DNA from: Streptomyces parvulus
GTDB taxonomy: Bacteria > Actinomycetota > Actinomycetes > Streptomycetales > Streptomycetaceae
Assembly: GCF_014648855.1 (NCBI RefSeq)
Contig: NZ_BMRX01000002.1
Location: 186,001-250,000, forward strand
DNA length: 64,000 nt
Direction: 5' to 3'
The translations under genes were made by a program, and so were the position numbers. Position 1 is the stretch's first letter. Every line of letters begins with the position of its first letter. Below are positions 1 to 8,492 of this stretch, in pieces. Under the pieces are notes generated by a model, which ran no database searches, had not been told where the DNA came from, and was given only the letters and a program-made list of their open reading frames with translations.

Positions 1-782
1 CCGAAGGCGTCCAGCGCCTCGACGTCCTCCTCGGCGGCACCGGCGTACAGGCCGCCCAGCGCGCAGGCGCACCCGAGCAGGGCGCCCGTCTTGGCCTCGG
101 CCATGGCGAGCGTCTCGTCGAGGGTCACCTCGTGCGGGGCGCGCCGCTCCATCGCCGTGTCCGTGTGCTGGCCCTCGCACAGCTCCATGACGCAGTCGGC
201 CAGCCGGACGGCCGCCGCCGCGGACGCCGGATGCGGGTCCGTGGCGAGCAGCCGCATGCCGAGCGCCTGGACGGCGTCGCCGGTGAGGATCGCGTCGGCG
301 TCGCCGAACACGGTCCAGGCGGTGGGCCGGTGGCGCCTGGTGGTGTCGCGGTCCATCACGTCGTCGTGCAGCAGCGTGAAGTTGTGGATCAGCTCCACCG
401 CGGCGGCGGCCCGCACCGCCGACTGCCGGGCCGCGGCCCCGCCGAGCGCGGCGGCCGCGGTGAGGACGAGTGCCGGGCGGATCGCCTTGCCCGCGTTGCC
501 CTCGGCCGGGGTGCCGTCCGCGTGCTGCCAGCCGAAGTGGTAGAGCGCGACGCGGCTCATCGTCGGGGGCAGGGTGGCGATGGCGGAGCGCAGTTCGGGG
601 TCGACCGACGCCCGGGACTCGCGCAGGAGCGCCGCCGCCTCCTGGCCCTCGGACTCCGCCGGGTCCGGCCGGCCGGCCGGGGTGGGCGGTTCGCCCGCGC
701 GCTGTGTGCCGATGGTCCCGTGCCTTTCCGGCGCTCCGGTGGGGCCGCGGGTCGCGGTCGTGCCGCACCCGGTCTCGGTCAT
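1..782 (-). CDS. Polyprenyl diphosphate synthase, predicted encapsulin cargo (C-terminus outside window)
   Basis: A trans-isoprenyl diphosphate synthase that would condense IPP with allylic diphosphates to make a GPP/FPP/GGPP-type product. About 260 residues are present and the rest lies beyond the left edge. The first aspartate-rich motif DDVMD follows an ELIHNFTLLH stretch, and the downstream helices (GDAVQALGM, CEGQ, AEAKTGALLGCA) fit the family. The start is ATG with GGGGGAGGT seven bases upstream. The first ~45 residues are a Gly/Pro/Thr/Arg-rich, apparently disordered extension before the catalytic fold; extensions of this type target cargo into family 2 encapsulins. It lies 87 bp downstream of the encapsulin shell gene on the same strand, so co-transcription is likely. 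Chain length and product cannot be read from the sequence. Confidence 0.9.
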   Translation of the reverse strand, partial: MTETGCGTTATRGPTGAPERHGTIGTQRAGEPPTPAGRPDPAESEGQEAAALLRESRASVDPELRSAIATLPPTMSRVALYHFGWQHADGTPAEGNAGKAIRPALVLTAAAALGGAAARQSAVRAAAAVELIHNFTLLHDDVMDRDTTRRHRPTAWTVFGDADAILTGDAVQALGMRLLATDPHPASAAAAVRLADCVMELCEGQHTDTAMERRAPHEVTLDETLAMAEAKTGALLGCACALGGLYAGAAEEDVEALDAF

Positions 783-869
783 GGACTCACCTCCCCCATC
801 AGCGCGCTCCCGTACCCCGGGGGTGTACCCGCCCGGGAGGGCGGGGACACGGCGTCGGGTGGACTGGCG

Positions 870-2276
870 TCACTGCCAGCGGCCGATCTCGACGTTCTCC
901 AGGACGCCCAGCGCGTCCGGCACGAGGACCGCGGCCGAGTAGTAGGCCGTGACCAGGTACTTGATGACGGCCTGCTCGTTGATGCCCATGAAGCGCACCG
1001 ACAGACTCGGCTCGATCTCGTCCGGGATGCCGGTGGCCCGCAGCCCGATGACGCCCTGCTCCTGCTCGCCGGTGCGCATGGCGATGATGGAGGTCGTGCG
1101 AGCCTCGGTGACCGGGATCTTGTTGCACGGGTAGATGGGCACCCCGCGCCAGGTGGGGATGCGGTGGCCGGCGACGTCGATCGTCTCGGGGACCAGTCCG
1201 CGCCGGTTCAGCTCCCGGCCGATCGCGGCGATCGCGCGCGGGTGGGCGAGCAGCAGCTTGGTGCCCCGGCGGCGGCTGAGCAGCTCGTCGAGGTCGTCCG
1301 GGCCGGGCACGCCGTCGTGCGGCTGGATGCGCTGGTCGTACTCGCAGTTGTGCAGCAGGCCGAACTCGCGGTTGTTGACCAGCTCGTGCTCCTGGCGCTC
1401 CTTCAACGCCTCGACGGTGAGCCGGATCTGCTGCTCCGTCTGGTTCATCGGCTGGTTGTACAGGTCGGCCACGCGCGAGTGGATGCGCAGCACGGTCTGG
1501 GCGACGCTCAGCTCGTACTCGCGGGGCCGGGCCTCGTAGTCGACGAAGGTGTGCGGGATGTCCGGCTCGCCGCTGTGGCCGGCGGAGAGGTCGATCGCCT
1601 TCTCGCCGTGCTTGTTGGTGTTCTGCTCGGGGCGCGAGCGCTGCTCCTCCAGGTGCGCGCTCAGGGTCTCCGCGCGCTCCGCGACCTGCTCCACCTCCTG
1701 GCGGGGCAGCACGAGGACGGTGCAGGCGGTGACCGTGCGGGCCGTGTACTCCCAGATGGCGTCCGCGTCGAGCAGCGCCTGGTCGCCGAAGTAGGCGCCG
1801 TCGGCGAGGACTCCGAGCACCGCGTCGTCGCCGTAGGGACCGGTGCCGATCTTCTCGACCTTGCCGTGCGCCAGCAGGTACACCTCGTCGGCCCGGCCGC
1901 CGAAGGACGCGATCACCTCGCCGGGGCCGAACTCCCGCTGCTCGCAGCGCTGCGCGAGCTCCGACAGGACCTCGTCGTCCTCGTACGACCGCAGCGCCGG
2001 CAGCTCGCCCAGCTCCGCGGGGACGACCTCGACGCGGTCTCCGGTCTTCACGAACGTGACGCGGCCGTCGCCGACGGCGAAGGTCAGACGCCGGTTCACC
2101 CGGTACGTGCCGCCCTGGATGTCCAGCCAGGGAAGCGAGCGCAGCAGCCAGCGCGAGCTGATCTCCTGCATCTGAGGAACGGACTTGGTGGTGGTGGCCA
2201 GGTTCCGCGCGGCCGCCGTGCCGAGGCTCTGCTGCGGCCTGGTCTGCTCGGTGCGGACCTCTTCGCCTACCGACAT
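870..2276 (-). CDS. Family 2B encapsulin nanocompartment shell protein with cyclic-nucleotide-binding insert
   Basis: A 468-residue shell protein of the family 2B encapsulin group (EshA-like, formerly annotated as cNMP-binding protein). An N-terminal part (about residues 1-75) and a C-terminal HK97-like part (about 215-468) flank a cyclic-nucleotide-binding domain at about 95-205, seen in [20 protein letters not shown] and the following [10 protein letters not shown] phosphate-binding-cassette-like segment. The C-terminal region ([34 protein letters not shown]) is typical of the family. The start is ATG preceded by GGGAGGG nine bases upstream. The next gene on the strand is a prenyl synthase with a disordered N-terminus, the usual cargo arrangement. 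Ligand binding in the insert is inferred; the canonical PRAA arginine is not obvious. Confidence 0.93.
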   Translation of the reverse strand: MSVGEEVRTEQTRPQQSLGTAAARNLATTTKSVPQMQEISSRWLLRSLPWLDIQGGTYRVNRRLTFAVGDGRVTFVKTGDRVEVVPAELGELPALRSYEDDEVLSELAQRCEQREFGPGEVIASFGGRADEVYLLAHGKVEKIGTGPYGDDAVLGVLADGAYFGDQALLDADAIWEYTARTVTACTVLVLPRQEVEQVAERAETLSAHLEEQRSRPEQNTNKHGEKAIDLSAGHSGEPDIPHTFVDYEARPREYELSVAQTVLRIHSRVADLYNQPMNQTEQQIRLTVEALKERQEHELVNNREFGLLHNCEYDQRIQPHDGVPGPDDLDELLSRRRGTKLLLAHPRAIAAIGRELNRRGLVPETIDVAGHRIPTWRGVPIYPCNKIPVTEARTTSIIAMRTGEQEQGVIGLRATGIPDEIEPSLSVRFMGINEQAVIKYLVTAYYSAAVLVPDALGVLENVEIGRWQ

Positions 2277-2592
2277 AAGGAATTGCCCTCCCGGTCATGC
2301 CGGACGGCTGCGCCCGGCATCGATGTGCGTGGACCAGCCTTCCTCACGGAGCGTGCCGGTGCTATTACACGAAAGAGCGGGAATGGATCACCGGGAGCCG
2401 GGGCAGATATGGGAGCTTGTTCGCGCTCGGGCGCTCTTGTCCGGCCCGGTTCGACGCGGCTGGCCGGGAGAAGGTTGTCCGAAAACGCTCGCTCACGGGC
2501 CGAACAAGTAATAGCGGGGGCTCCGTTTCGGTACAAGCACCGTACGAGGCGGTCGCACCGGGCGGTCGTCACTCAGGGTGAAGGAGTCGGCC
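2277..2592. other. Divergent intergenic region between encapsulin and amidase genes
   Basis: This 316 bp gap must hold the promoters for the leftward encapsulin/prenyl-synthase unit and the rightward amidase gene. It is less GC-rich in patches (around TATTACACGAAAG and GTAATAGC), as expected of promoter DNA, but no -10/-35 pair stands out enough to assign. No gene is seen in it. Confidence 0.5.
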
Positions 2593-3183
2593 GTGGCCAC
2601 ACCCATGTCCGCGAGCAGCTTCCTCAAGGCACTGAAGGCGGAGGGACTCACCGTCGTCGAGGTCGGCGACTGGCGCGACCACAACCGCAACCACAAGGGC
2701 CCGTGGGGGCCCGTGAACGGCGTGATGATCCACCACACGGTCACCAAGGGCAGCGCGCGCACGGTGGACATCTGCCGCAAGGGCTACGAGGGGCTGCCCG
2801 GCCCCCTGTGCCACGGCGTCATCACGAAGGACGGCCGGGTCCACCTGGTCGGGTACGGCCGGGCCAACCACGCGGGACTCGGCGACGACGACGTGCTGCG
2901 CGCGGTGATCGCGGAGAAGGCGCTGCCGGCGGACAACGAGGCGAACACCGACGGCAACCGGCACTTCTACGGGTTCGAGTGCGAGAACCTGGGCGACGGC
3001 GACGACCCCTGGCCGGCCGCGCAGCTGGAGGCGATCGAGCGGGCCGCGGCCGCGGTCTGCCGCTACCACGGGTGGAACGAACGGTCCGTGATCGGTCACC
3101 TGGAGTGGCAGCCCGGGAAGGTGGACCCGCGCGGGTTCACGATGGCGTCCATGCGGAGCCGGATCCGGGACCGCCTGAAGTGA
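2593..3183 (+). CDS. N-acetylmuramoyl-L-alanine amidase (PGRP/Amidase_2 fold)
   Basis: A 196-residue zinc amidase predicted to cut the bond between MurNAc and L-Ala of the peptidoglycan stem. The fold spans most of the protein. MIHHT supplies the first zinc histidine (about residue 45), and GHLEWQPGKVDP near the C-terminus supplies the second histidine and the family's K/D pattern. HFYGFECEN is the central strand. There is no signal peptide or membrane segment, so it is either cytosolic or released otherwise, as for endolysin-like enzymes. The chosen GTG start has AAGGAG six bases upstream; an upstream in-frame GTG at 2578 has no such site. A link to the neighbouring nanocompartment is not supported beyond proximity. 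Confidence 0.88.
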   Translation: MATPMSASSFLKALKAEGLTVVEVGDWRDHNRNHKGPWGPVNGVMIHHTVTKGSARTVDICRKGYEGLPGPLCHGVITKDGRVHLVGYGRANHAGLGDDDVLRAVIAEKALPADNEANTDGNRHFYGFECENLGDGDDPWPAAQLEAIERAAAAVCRYHGWNERSVIGHLEWQPGKVDPRGFTMASMRSRIRDRLK

Positions 3184-3250
3184 CGCACGCACCGCGCGCG
3201 GTGCCGCACACCCGGCGGCGCGGGACGGGCGGCCGCGTGACAATGGCCCG

Positions 3251-4159
3251 GTGACCGGCACCGACACCCCCGACCTAGCCGCCCTGGGCCCCCGTCTGCC
3301 GTCACCGTGCCAGGAGGTCGCCGACGAGCGGTTCGAGCGGCACGGCGTCCGGCTGCTGCTGAAGCGGGACGACCTGATCCACCCCGACCTGGTGGGCAAC
3401 AAATGGCGCAAACTCGCGCCGAATCTGGCCACCGCGCGGGGCCGCACCGTCGTCACGTTCGGCGGCGCCTACTCCAACCACCTGCGCGCCACGGCCGCCG
3501 CCGGCCGGCTGCTCGGCCTGTCCACGGTGGGCGTGGTGCGCGGCCAGGAGCTGGCGGAGCGGCCGCTCAACGCCTCCCTGGCCCGATGCGCGGCGGACGG
3601 CATGCGGCTGCACTTCGTCGACCGCGCGACGTACCGCCGCAAGGACGAGCCCGGGGCCCTGGCGGCGCTGCTGCGCGCGGCGGGCGCCGAGGACGCGCTG
3701 GTCGTGCCCGAGGGCGGCAGCAACGGCCCGGCCGTCCGCGGCTGCCGGGCCCTCGGCGAGGAGCTGGGCGGCCACGCCGACGTGGCCGCCGTGGCCTGCG
3801 GGACCGGGGGCACGATGGCCGGTCTGGCCGCGGGGCTGCCCCGGGGCGCGCGGGCCCTGGGGATCCCCGTCCTCAAGGGCGGCTTCCTGTCCGGCGACAT
3901 ACGGCGACTCCAGGACCGCGCGTTCGGCGGGCCGCGCGGCGACTGGAGTCTCGACGACCGCTTCCACTGCGGCGGCTACACCCGTTCGACTCCCGAGCTG
4001 GACGCCTTCGCCGACGACTTCGAGCACCGCCACGGTCTCCCCGTGGAGCGCGTCTACGTCGCCAAGCTGCTGTACGCCCTGGTGACCCTCGTCCGGGAGG
4101 GCGCCTTCCCGCGCGGGACGACCCTGGCCGCGGTCGTCACCGGCCGCCCCTTCCCCTGA
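3251..4159 (+). CDS. 1-aminocyclopropane-1-carboxylate deaminase / D-cysteine desulfhydrase family enzyme
   Basis: A 302-residue fold-type II PLP enzyme. KRDDLIHPDLVGNKWRKL contains the lysine (GNKWRK) expected to form the Schiff base, and GGAYSNHL is the motif that contacts substrate and cofactor. CGTGGTMAGLAAG is the glycine-rich phosphate-binding loop. Family members deaminate ACC or release sulfide from D-cysteine; the two cannot be told apart here. The protein is shorter than typical ACC deaminases (about 335-340 residues). Translation starts at GTG about 67 bases after the amidase stop. The convergent antiporter gene ends 28 bp downstream. Confidence 0.85.
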   Translation: MTGTDTPDLAALGPRLPSPCQEVADERFERHGVRLLLKRDDLIHPDLVGNKWRKLAPNLATARGRTVVTFGGAYSNHLRATAAAGRLLGLSTVGVVRGQELAERPLNASLARCAADGMRLHFVDRATYRRKDEPGALAALLRAAGAEDALVVPEGGSNGPAVRGCRALGEELGGHADVAAVACGTGGTMAGLAAGLPRGARALGIPVLKGGFLSGDIRRLQDRAFGGPRGDWSLDDRFHCGGYTRSTPELDAFADDFEHRHGLPVERVYVAKLLYALVTLVREGAFPRGTTLAAVVTGRPFP

Positions 4160-4187
4160 ACCGCTCCGGCACCCGGCGAACCGCCGC

Positions 4188-5780
4188 TCACGTGGTCTCC
4201 CGGTAGGCCGCCGCCTCCTCCAGGTCGAGGCGGCGCAGCAGCGTCCGCAGCATCTCGTCGTCGATGTAGCGGCCGTCCCGCAGCCGGACGAAGACGTCGC
4301 GCTCGGCGCCGATCATCTCCCGGGACAGCCGCCGGTAGGTGTCGTCGACGGTCTCGCCGCTGACCTGGTTGACCTGGCCGAGCCGCTCCCAGACGGCGTT
4401 GCGGCGGCGTTCCAGGACCCTGCGCAGGCGGTCGGCGAGCGGGCCCGGCAGGGCGTTGCGCTCGTCGGCGAGCAGGTCGTCCAGGCGCTGCTCGGCGGCC
4501 CGGGAGGCCTGCGCCTGGGCGTTGGCCTCGGCCAGCGTCTCGGTCCGCACGTCGCGGGTGGGGAACTTCAGCAGCCGGATCAGCGGCGGCAGGGTCACGC
4601 CCTGGACGACCAGCGTGCCGATGACGGTGGTGAAGGTGAGGAACAGGATGAGGTTGCGCTCCGGGAAGGGACCGCCGTCGTGCACCGTGAGGGGGATGGA
4701 GAACGCGATGGCCAGCGAGACCACGCCCCGCATCCCCGCCCAGCCGATGATGAACGGCCCCTTCCAGGACATCTCCCCCTCGCGCGCGCGTACGCGTGCC
4801 GACAGGCGCGGCAGGAAGGTGGCCGGATACACCCACACGAACCGCGCCGCCGCGACCACCAGGAAGACGGCCACGGCGTACCAGGCGGCCTCGGCGCCCT
4901 CGTACTCGCCGAGTCCCTTGAGGACGACGGGCAGCTGGAGGCCGATCAGGGCGAAGACCGCCGACTCCAGCACGAAGGCGACCATCTTCCACACCGCCTC
5001 CTCCTGGAGCCGGGTGGCGAAGTCGACCTCCCACGCGCGGTGGCCGAGATAGAGCGCGACGACGACCACCGCGAGCACCCCGGAGGCGTGCACCTGCTCG
5101 GCGACCGCGTAGGCCACGAACGGAATGAGCAGGGAGAGCGTGTTCTGGAGCAGCGCCTCCCGCAGGTGGGTGCGCAGCCAGTGCAGCGGCACCATCAGCA
5201 CCAGTCCCATGCCGATGCCGCCGATCGCCGCGACGACGAACTCCAGGATTCCGCCGGCCCAGGTGGCGCCCTCGCCGACCGCGGCCGCGAGCGCCACCCG
5301 GAAGGCGGTGATCGCGGTGGCGTCGTTCACCAGGGACTCGCCCTGGAGGATCGTGGTGATCCGGGAGGGCAGCCCCACGCGGCGCGCGACGGCCGTGGCG
5401 GCGACCGCGTCCGGCGGCGCGACCACCGCGCCGAGCACCAGGGCCGCGGTCAGCGGCAGCCCCGGCACGATCAGGTAGGCGGCGGCGCCGACGACGAAGG
5501 TCGCGAAGAGGACGTAGCCCACGGAGAGCAGGGCCACCGGCCGCAGCTGCGCGCGCAGGTCCAGGTAGGAGCTGTCGGTGGCCGCCGTGTAGAGCAACGG
5601 CGGCAGCAGCAGGGGCAGGACGATGTGCGGGTCGAGGGTGTAGTCGGGCACGCCCGGCACGTAGCTCACCATCAGGCCCACCGCCACCAGCAGCAGCGGC
5701 ACCGGCACCGGCACCCGCCGTCCGGCCGCGGCGACCGCGGCACTCCCCGCCACCAGCAACAGCAGCGGCATCACGTCCAT
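4188..5780 (-). CDS. Na+/H+ antiporter (CPA1/NhaP-type)
   Basis: A 530-residue cation/proton antiporter of the plasma membrane, exchanging Na+ (or K+) for H+. About 12 hydrophobic segments occupy residues 1-400. They include VVAPPDAVAATAVARR, the CPA1 ion-binding region carrying the PPD aspartate, and LVNDATAITAFRVAL, with the conserved N-D pair. A ~130-residue charged cytoplasmic tail follows (QAQASRAAEQRLDDLLADERN), likely regulatory. The ATG start (MDVMPLLLL) places the first membrane helix at the N-terminus and is preceded by GAGG. The reading frame stays open further upstream but would collide with the divergent zinc-finger gene. The start is 61 bp from that gene, so they may share a promoter region. 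Confidence 0.9.
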   Translation of the reverse strand: MDVMPLLLLVAGSAAVAAAGRRVPVPVPLLLVAVGLMVSYVPGVPDYTLDPHIVLPLLLPPLLYTAATDSSYLDLRAQLRPVALLSVGYVLFATFVVGAAAYLIVPGLPLTAALVLGAVVAPPDAVAATAVARRVGLPSRITTILQGESLVNDATAITAFRVALAAAVGEGATWAGGILEFVVAAIGGIGMGLVLMVPLHWLRTHLREALLQNTLSLLIPFVAYAVAEQVHASGVLAVVVVALYLGHRAWEVDFATRLQEEAVWKMVAFVLESAVFALIGLQLPVVLKGLGEYEGAEAAWYAVAVFLVVAAARFVWVYPATFLPRLSARVRAREGEMSWKGPFIIGWAGMRGVVSLAIAFSIPLTVHDGGPFPERNLILFLTFTTVIGTLVVQGVTLPPLIRLLKFPTRDVRTETLAEANAQAQASRAAEQRLDDLLADERNALPGPLADRLRRVLERRRNAVWERLGQVNQVSGETVDDTYRRLSREMIGAERDVFVRLRDGRYIDDEMLRTLLRRLDLEEAAAYRETT

Positions 5781-5841
5781 CGTCCTCGCCCGCCCTCGTT
5801 TTCCGCGCGGTGATCCGCACACCCGTCGTAACCTGGCAATC

Positions 5842-6102
5842 ATGAAACAGTGCACGCACGCCGACGCGCTGCCGCACCCCGAACCGGAGCCGCGCGGCGA
5901 GACCTGTCCGGAGTGCCTGGCCGAGGGCACGGACCCGGTGCAGCTGCGGCTGTGCCTCGACTGCGGTCACGTCGGCTGCTGCGACTCCTCGCCCGGACAG
6001 CACGCCACGGCGCACCACAAGGAGAGCGGCCACCCGGTGATGCGCACCTTCGAACCCGGCGAGAACTGGCGCTGGTGCTTCGTCGACCACGTCCTCGTGT
6101 GA
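5842..6102 (+). CDS. UBP-type zinc finger protein
   Basis: An 86-residue protein consisting almost entirely of a Zf-UBP domain. The cysteine/histidine pattern is clear: C4 and H6, CPEC, CLDCGHVGCCD, then HATAHHKESGHPV. Such domains bind ubiquitin C-termini in eukaryotes; the bacterial role is unknown, since Streptomyces has no ubiquitin. It could recognise another C-terminal tail, but that is a guess. It is divergent from the antiporter gene and precedes the sigH operon on the same strand, separated by 250 bp. Confidence 0.88.
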   Translation: MKQCTHADALPHPEPEPRGETCPECLAEGTDPVQLRLCLDCGHVGCCDSSPGQHATAHHKESGHPVMRTFEPGENWRWCFVDHVLV

Positions 6103-6352
6103 CCTCGGCCGGGTACGGTTCGACCGTCTGACGCCTGGGTACGTCAACCCGGCGCGCGCTCTTCCGATTTGGGCCCGCCGAACCCCTAGCCACTGTGCGT
6201 GTTCGCGTGTTTACTATGAGTGACAGCAAGGGGTTGGGGTCTCGGGGACAGGAAACTTCGGAGCGCGATAACGTCACCGCTGAACCACGTATCGCGTTAC
6301 CCCGAGGGCGACCCCCTGGCCCTGTAACGCTTGTACCACCTTGGAGGTGAGG

Positions 6353-6766
6353 GTGTCCCAGATCGCAGGCGAGCCCGCGACCCAGGACTTCGTCGAAGTC
6401 CGGCTGCCGGCCGCGGGTGCCTACCTGTCGGTGCTGCGTACGGCGACGGCCGGCCTCGCAGCCCGTTTGGACTTCACCCTCGACGAGATCGAGGACCTGC
6501 GCATCGCAGTCGACGAGGCCTGCGCGATCCTGCTCCAGCAGGCCGTGCCCGGCTCGGTGCTCAGCTGTGTCTTCCGCCTCGTCGACGACTCGCTCGAAGT
6601 CACCGTCTCGGCGCCGACCACGGACGGCCACGCCCCCTCGCGGGACACCTTCGCCTGGACGGTGCTGTCCGCCCTCGCGGGCAAGGTCTCCTCCGCCGTG
6701 GACGAGGACAAAACCGTTTCGATCAGCCTCTACAAACAGCGCGGCGCGGGACCCGGGCCGACGTGA
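6353..6766 (+). CDS. rshA: RsbW-family anti-sigma factor of SigH (RshA/UshX type)
   Basis: A 137-residue GHKL-fold serine kinase/anti-sigma factor that would bind and hold SigH inactive until released by stress. The N-box region is seen in EDLRIAVDEACAILLQQA, with the Mg2+-binding asparagine position replaced as in other Streptomyces homologues. The following strand SLEVTVSAPT and the terminal SISLYKQ strand complete the fold. The GTG start is set by GGAGGT ending five bases upstream; the TTG that overlaps this site is less likely. The stop overlaps a GTG start (GTGA) of the SigH N-terminal frame, a translational-coupling arrangement expected for a sigma/anti-sigma pair. The same gene order is known for S. 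coelicolor sigH. Confidence 0.85.
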   Translation: MSQIAGEPATQDFVEVRLPAAGAYLSVLRTATAGLAARLDFTLDEIEDLRIAVDEACAILLQQAVPGSVLSCVFRLVDDSLEVTVSAPTTDGHAPSRDTFAWTVLSALAGKVSSAVDEDKTVSISLYKQRGAGPGPT

Positions 6767-7127
6767 GGGACGGAAACGGGGACGGGGACGGGCCGGTGCG
6801 GGACGACGAGCGCGGCACACGGGAGCGGCCGGCCGAGGGCGCGCGTTCCTCGAACGAGGCCCGGCGCACGGCGGACGGCATCGACGGCATCCCCGAGCAG
6901 GCCCGGCCGCACCCGGAGGACGAGACCTCGCCCGAGGGCGTCGTTCCGGGTGACGGGCAGCGGGGCGGGGACACCCCCGTCCCGCCCGTCCGGCCGGAGG
7001 TGAAGGCTCGGGGAAGGGCAACGGGGACGATGAGCGAGCACGAGCGACACGCCGAGGACGACGCGCCGGGTTCCGGGGGCACCCGGGGCACGCGGCACGA
7101 CCCGCACGACCGCAGCGGGGCGCGCGC
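6763..7127 (+). other. sigH: SigH N-terminal extension, in a different frame from the sigma core
   Basis: From the GTG that overlaps the anti-sigma stop, about 121 codons stay open and encode a low-complexity, acidic, Gly/Arg/Asp/Pro-rich segment ending GTRHDPHDRSGARA. The S. coelicolor SigH protein carries such an extension and is made as several isoforms from internal starts. An internal ATG at 7030 (MSEHERHAED) would give a shorter isoform. The frame does not run into the sigma domain: at the slip-prone run GCGCGCGCG, just before CTCTTCACC, one base appears to be missing, or two extra. This is either a real mutation or an assembly error. Confidence 0.6.
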
Positions 7128-7859
7128 GTGCTCTTCACCGAGCTGCGGACGCTGGAGAAGGACAGCCCCGCCTACGCGGAGCTGCGCAACCGGCTCGTCC
7201 GCATGCACCTGCCCCTCGTCGAGCACCTCGCCCGCCGCTTCCGCAACCGCGGCGAGCCGCTGGACGACCTGACCCAGGTCGCCACCATCGGACTGATCAA
7301 GTCGGTCGACCGCTTCGACCCGGACCGCGGGGTGGAGTTCTCCACGTACGCGACACCGACGGTGGTCGGCGAGATCAAGCGCCACTTCCGGGACAAGGGC
7401 TGGGCGGTGCGCGTACCGCGCCGGCTCCAGGAGCTGCGGCTGGCCCTGACCACGGCCACCGCGGAGCTGTCCCAGCTGCACGGGCGCTCCCCCACGGTGC
7501 ACGAGCTGGCCCAGAAGCTCGCGATCTCCGAGGAGGAGGTCCTGGAGGGCCTGGAGTCGGCCAACGCCTACTCCACGCTCTCCCTCGACGTGCCGGACAC
7601 CGACGACGAGTCCCCGGCGGTCGCGGACACCCTCGGCGCCGAGGACGAGGCCCTGGAGGGCGTCGAGTACCGGGAATCGCTGAAGCCGCTGCTGGAGGAT
7701 CTCCCGCCGCGGGAGAAGCGGATCCTGCTGCTGCGCTTCTTCGGCAACATGACGCAGTCGCAGATCGCGCAGGAGGTCGGCATCTCGCAGATGCACGTCT
7801 CCCGGCTGCTGGCCCGCACGCTGGCGCAGCTGCGGGAGAAGCTGCTGGTCGAGGAGTAG
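7128..7859 (+). CDS. sigH: SigB/SigF-family RNA polymerase sigma factor SigH (core region)
   Basis: A 243-residue group 3 sigma factor for general, osmotic and developmental stress genes. Region 2 is seen in RMHLPLVEHLARRFRNRGEP and DDLTQVATIGLIKSVDRFD. The region 2.4 segment FSTYATPTVVGEIKRHFRDK recognises the -10 element. Region 3 is PRRLQELRLAL. Region 4 is QSQIAQEVGISQMHVSRLLA, the -35-binding helix-turn-helix. The GTG used here is the first in-frame start, but it has no ribosome-binding site; the natural longer form would begin at 6763 or 7030 and be joined by a frame correction near 7130. The partner anti-sigma gene is immediately upstream. Confidence 0.88.
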   Translation: MLFTELRTLEKDSPAYAELRNRLVRMHLPLVEHLARRFRNRGEPLDDLTQVATIGLIKSVDRFDPDRGVEFSTYATPTVVGEIKRHFRDKGWAVRVPRRLQELRLALTTATAELSQLHGRSPTVHELAQKLAISEEEVLEGLESANAYSTLSLDVPDTDDESPAVADTLGAEDEALEGVEYRESLKPLLEDLPPREKRILLLRFFGNMTQSQIAQEVGISQMHVSRLLARTLAQLREKLLVEE

Positions 7860-7884
7860 CCGCCCGGCCCGCACCGGCGGGCGG
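7860..7884. terminator. Possible hairpin terminator after sigH
   Basis: Seven-base arms CCGCCCG and CGGGCGG enclose 11 bases, directly after the sigH stop and before the convergent membrane-protein gene. No T-run follows, which is common in Streptomyces. Confidence 0.35.
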
Positions 7885-7917
7885 CGGCCCTTCCCGGCGC
7901 TCCGGGCCCCTTCCCGG

Positions 7918-8364
7918 CTACTTGCCGGCGCGGCCGGGGCCCCGGATGCCGAGGGCCTGGGTGGTCTCCGGGTTGACGAGCAGCACCAGCGCCATGACGG
8001 CGACCGCGGCGAGGACGATGCCCGCGGGGATGGCCGGGCCGTTGGTCGTCAGCAGGTTGTAGGCCACGGGCAGCGCCATGATCTGCGTGATCACGGCGGG
8101 TCCGCGGCTCCAGCCCCGCCGGCCGAGCAGCCCGCGCGCGGCGAGCAGCGGCAGCAGGGCGAGGACGATCAGGGTGACTCCGCCGGTGATCGCGGCGGTC
8201 CGGTCGTCGGGATGGCCGGTCAGGCCGCCGACGACCATCCAGGCGCCGCCCACGACGAGCGCCAGCCCCTCCAGTGCGGCGAGCGCGGCCGCGGCGGTCA
8301 GCCGGCCGGGACGGGGGCCCGCCTCTTCGGCGGCTTCGGTAACGGGGTTCGGCTCACTGCTCAC
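7918..8364 (-). CDS. Small four-helix integral membrane protein, function unknown
   Basis: A 148-residue protein with a short acidic/proline N-terminus and four hydrophobic segments: about residues 25-47 (AAAALAALEGLALVVGGAWM), 60-80, 95-112 and 118-138. A charged tail follows. I do not recognise a named family. The GTG start (VSSEPNPV) is preferred because the sequence further upstream is low-complexity shadow without a membrane signal. It is convergent with sigH and divergent from the lipid-kinase gene, which starts 129 bp away. Confidence 0.75.
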   Translation of the reverse strand: MSSEPNPVTEAAEEAGPRPGRLTAAAALAALEGLALVVGGAWMVVGGLTGHPDDRTAAITGGVTLIVLALLPLLAARGLLGRRGWSRGPAVITQIMALPVAYNLLTTNGPAIPAGIVLAAVAVMALVLLVNPETTQALGIRGPGRAGK

Positions 8365-8492
8365 CCCTGAAGGGTAGCCCTCCGCGCACAAGCGCCCGCG
8401 GGGGTGCCCGCCCCTACCACGTGCGCGCTTCGCCGGTGGCGATCTTCCCCTCGGGCTGGGCCGAGTACCACCCAGTAGGTACCCTGCAGACC

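Noticed and set aside
132..3254. A 1040-codon open frame on the plus strand opposite the encapsulin/prenyl-synthase genes
   Set aside because: It is a GC-driven antisense frame of low-complexity Arg/Gly/Val sequence without family motifs. The real genes on the minus strand explain the region fully.
6209..6236. SigB/SigH-type promoter GTTTAC...GGGTTG ahead of the sigH operon
   Set aside because: The spacing between GTTT and GGGT is 18 bases, longer than the usual 14-16, and the -10 ends TG instead of A(T/C). Too weak to list.
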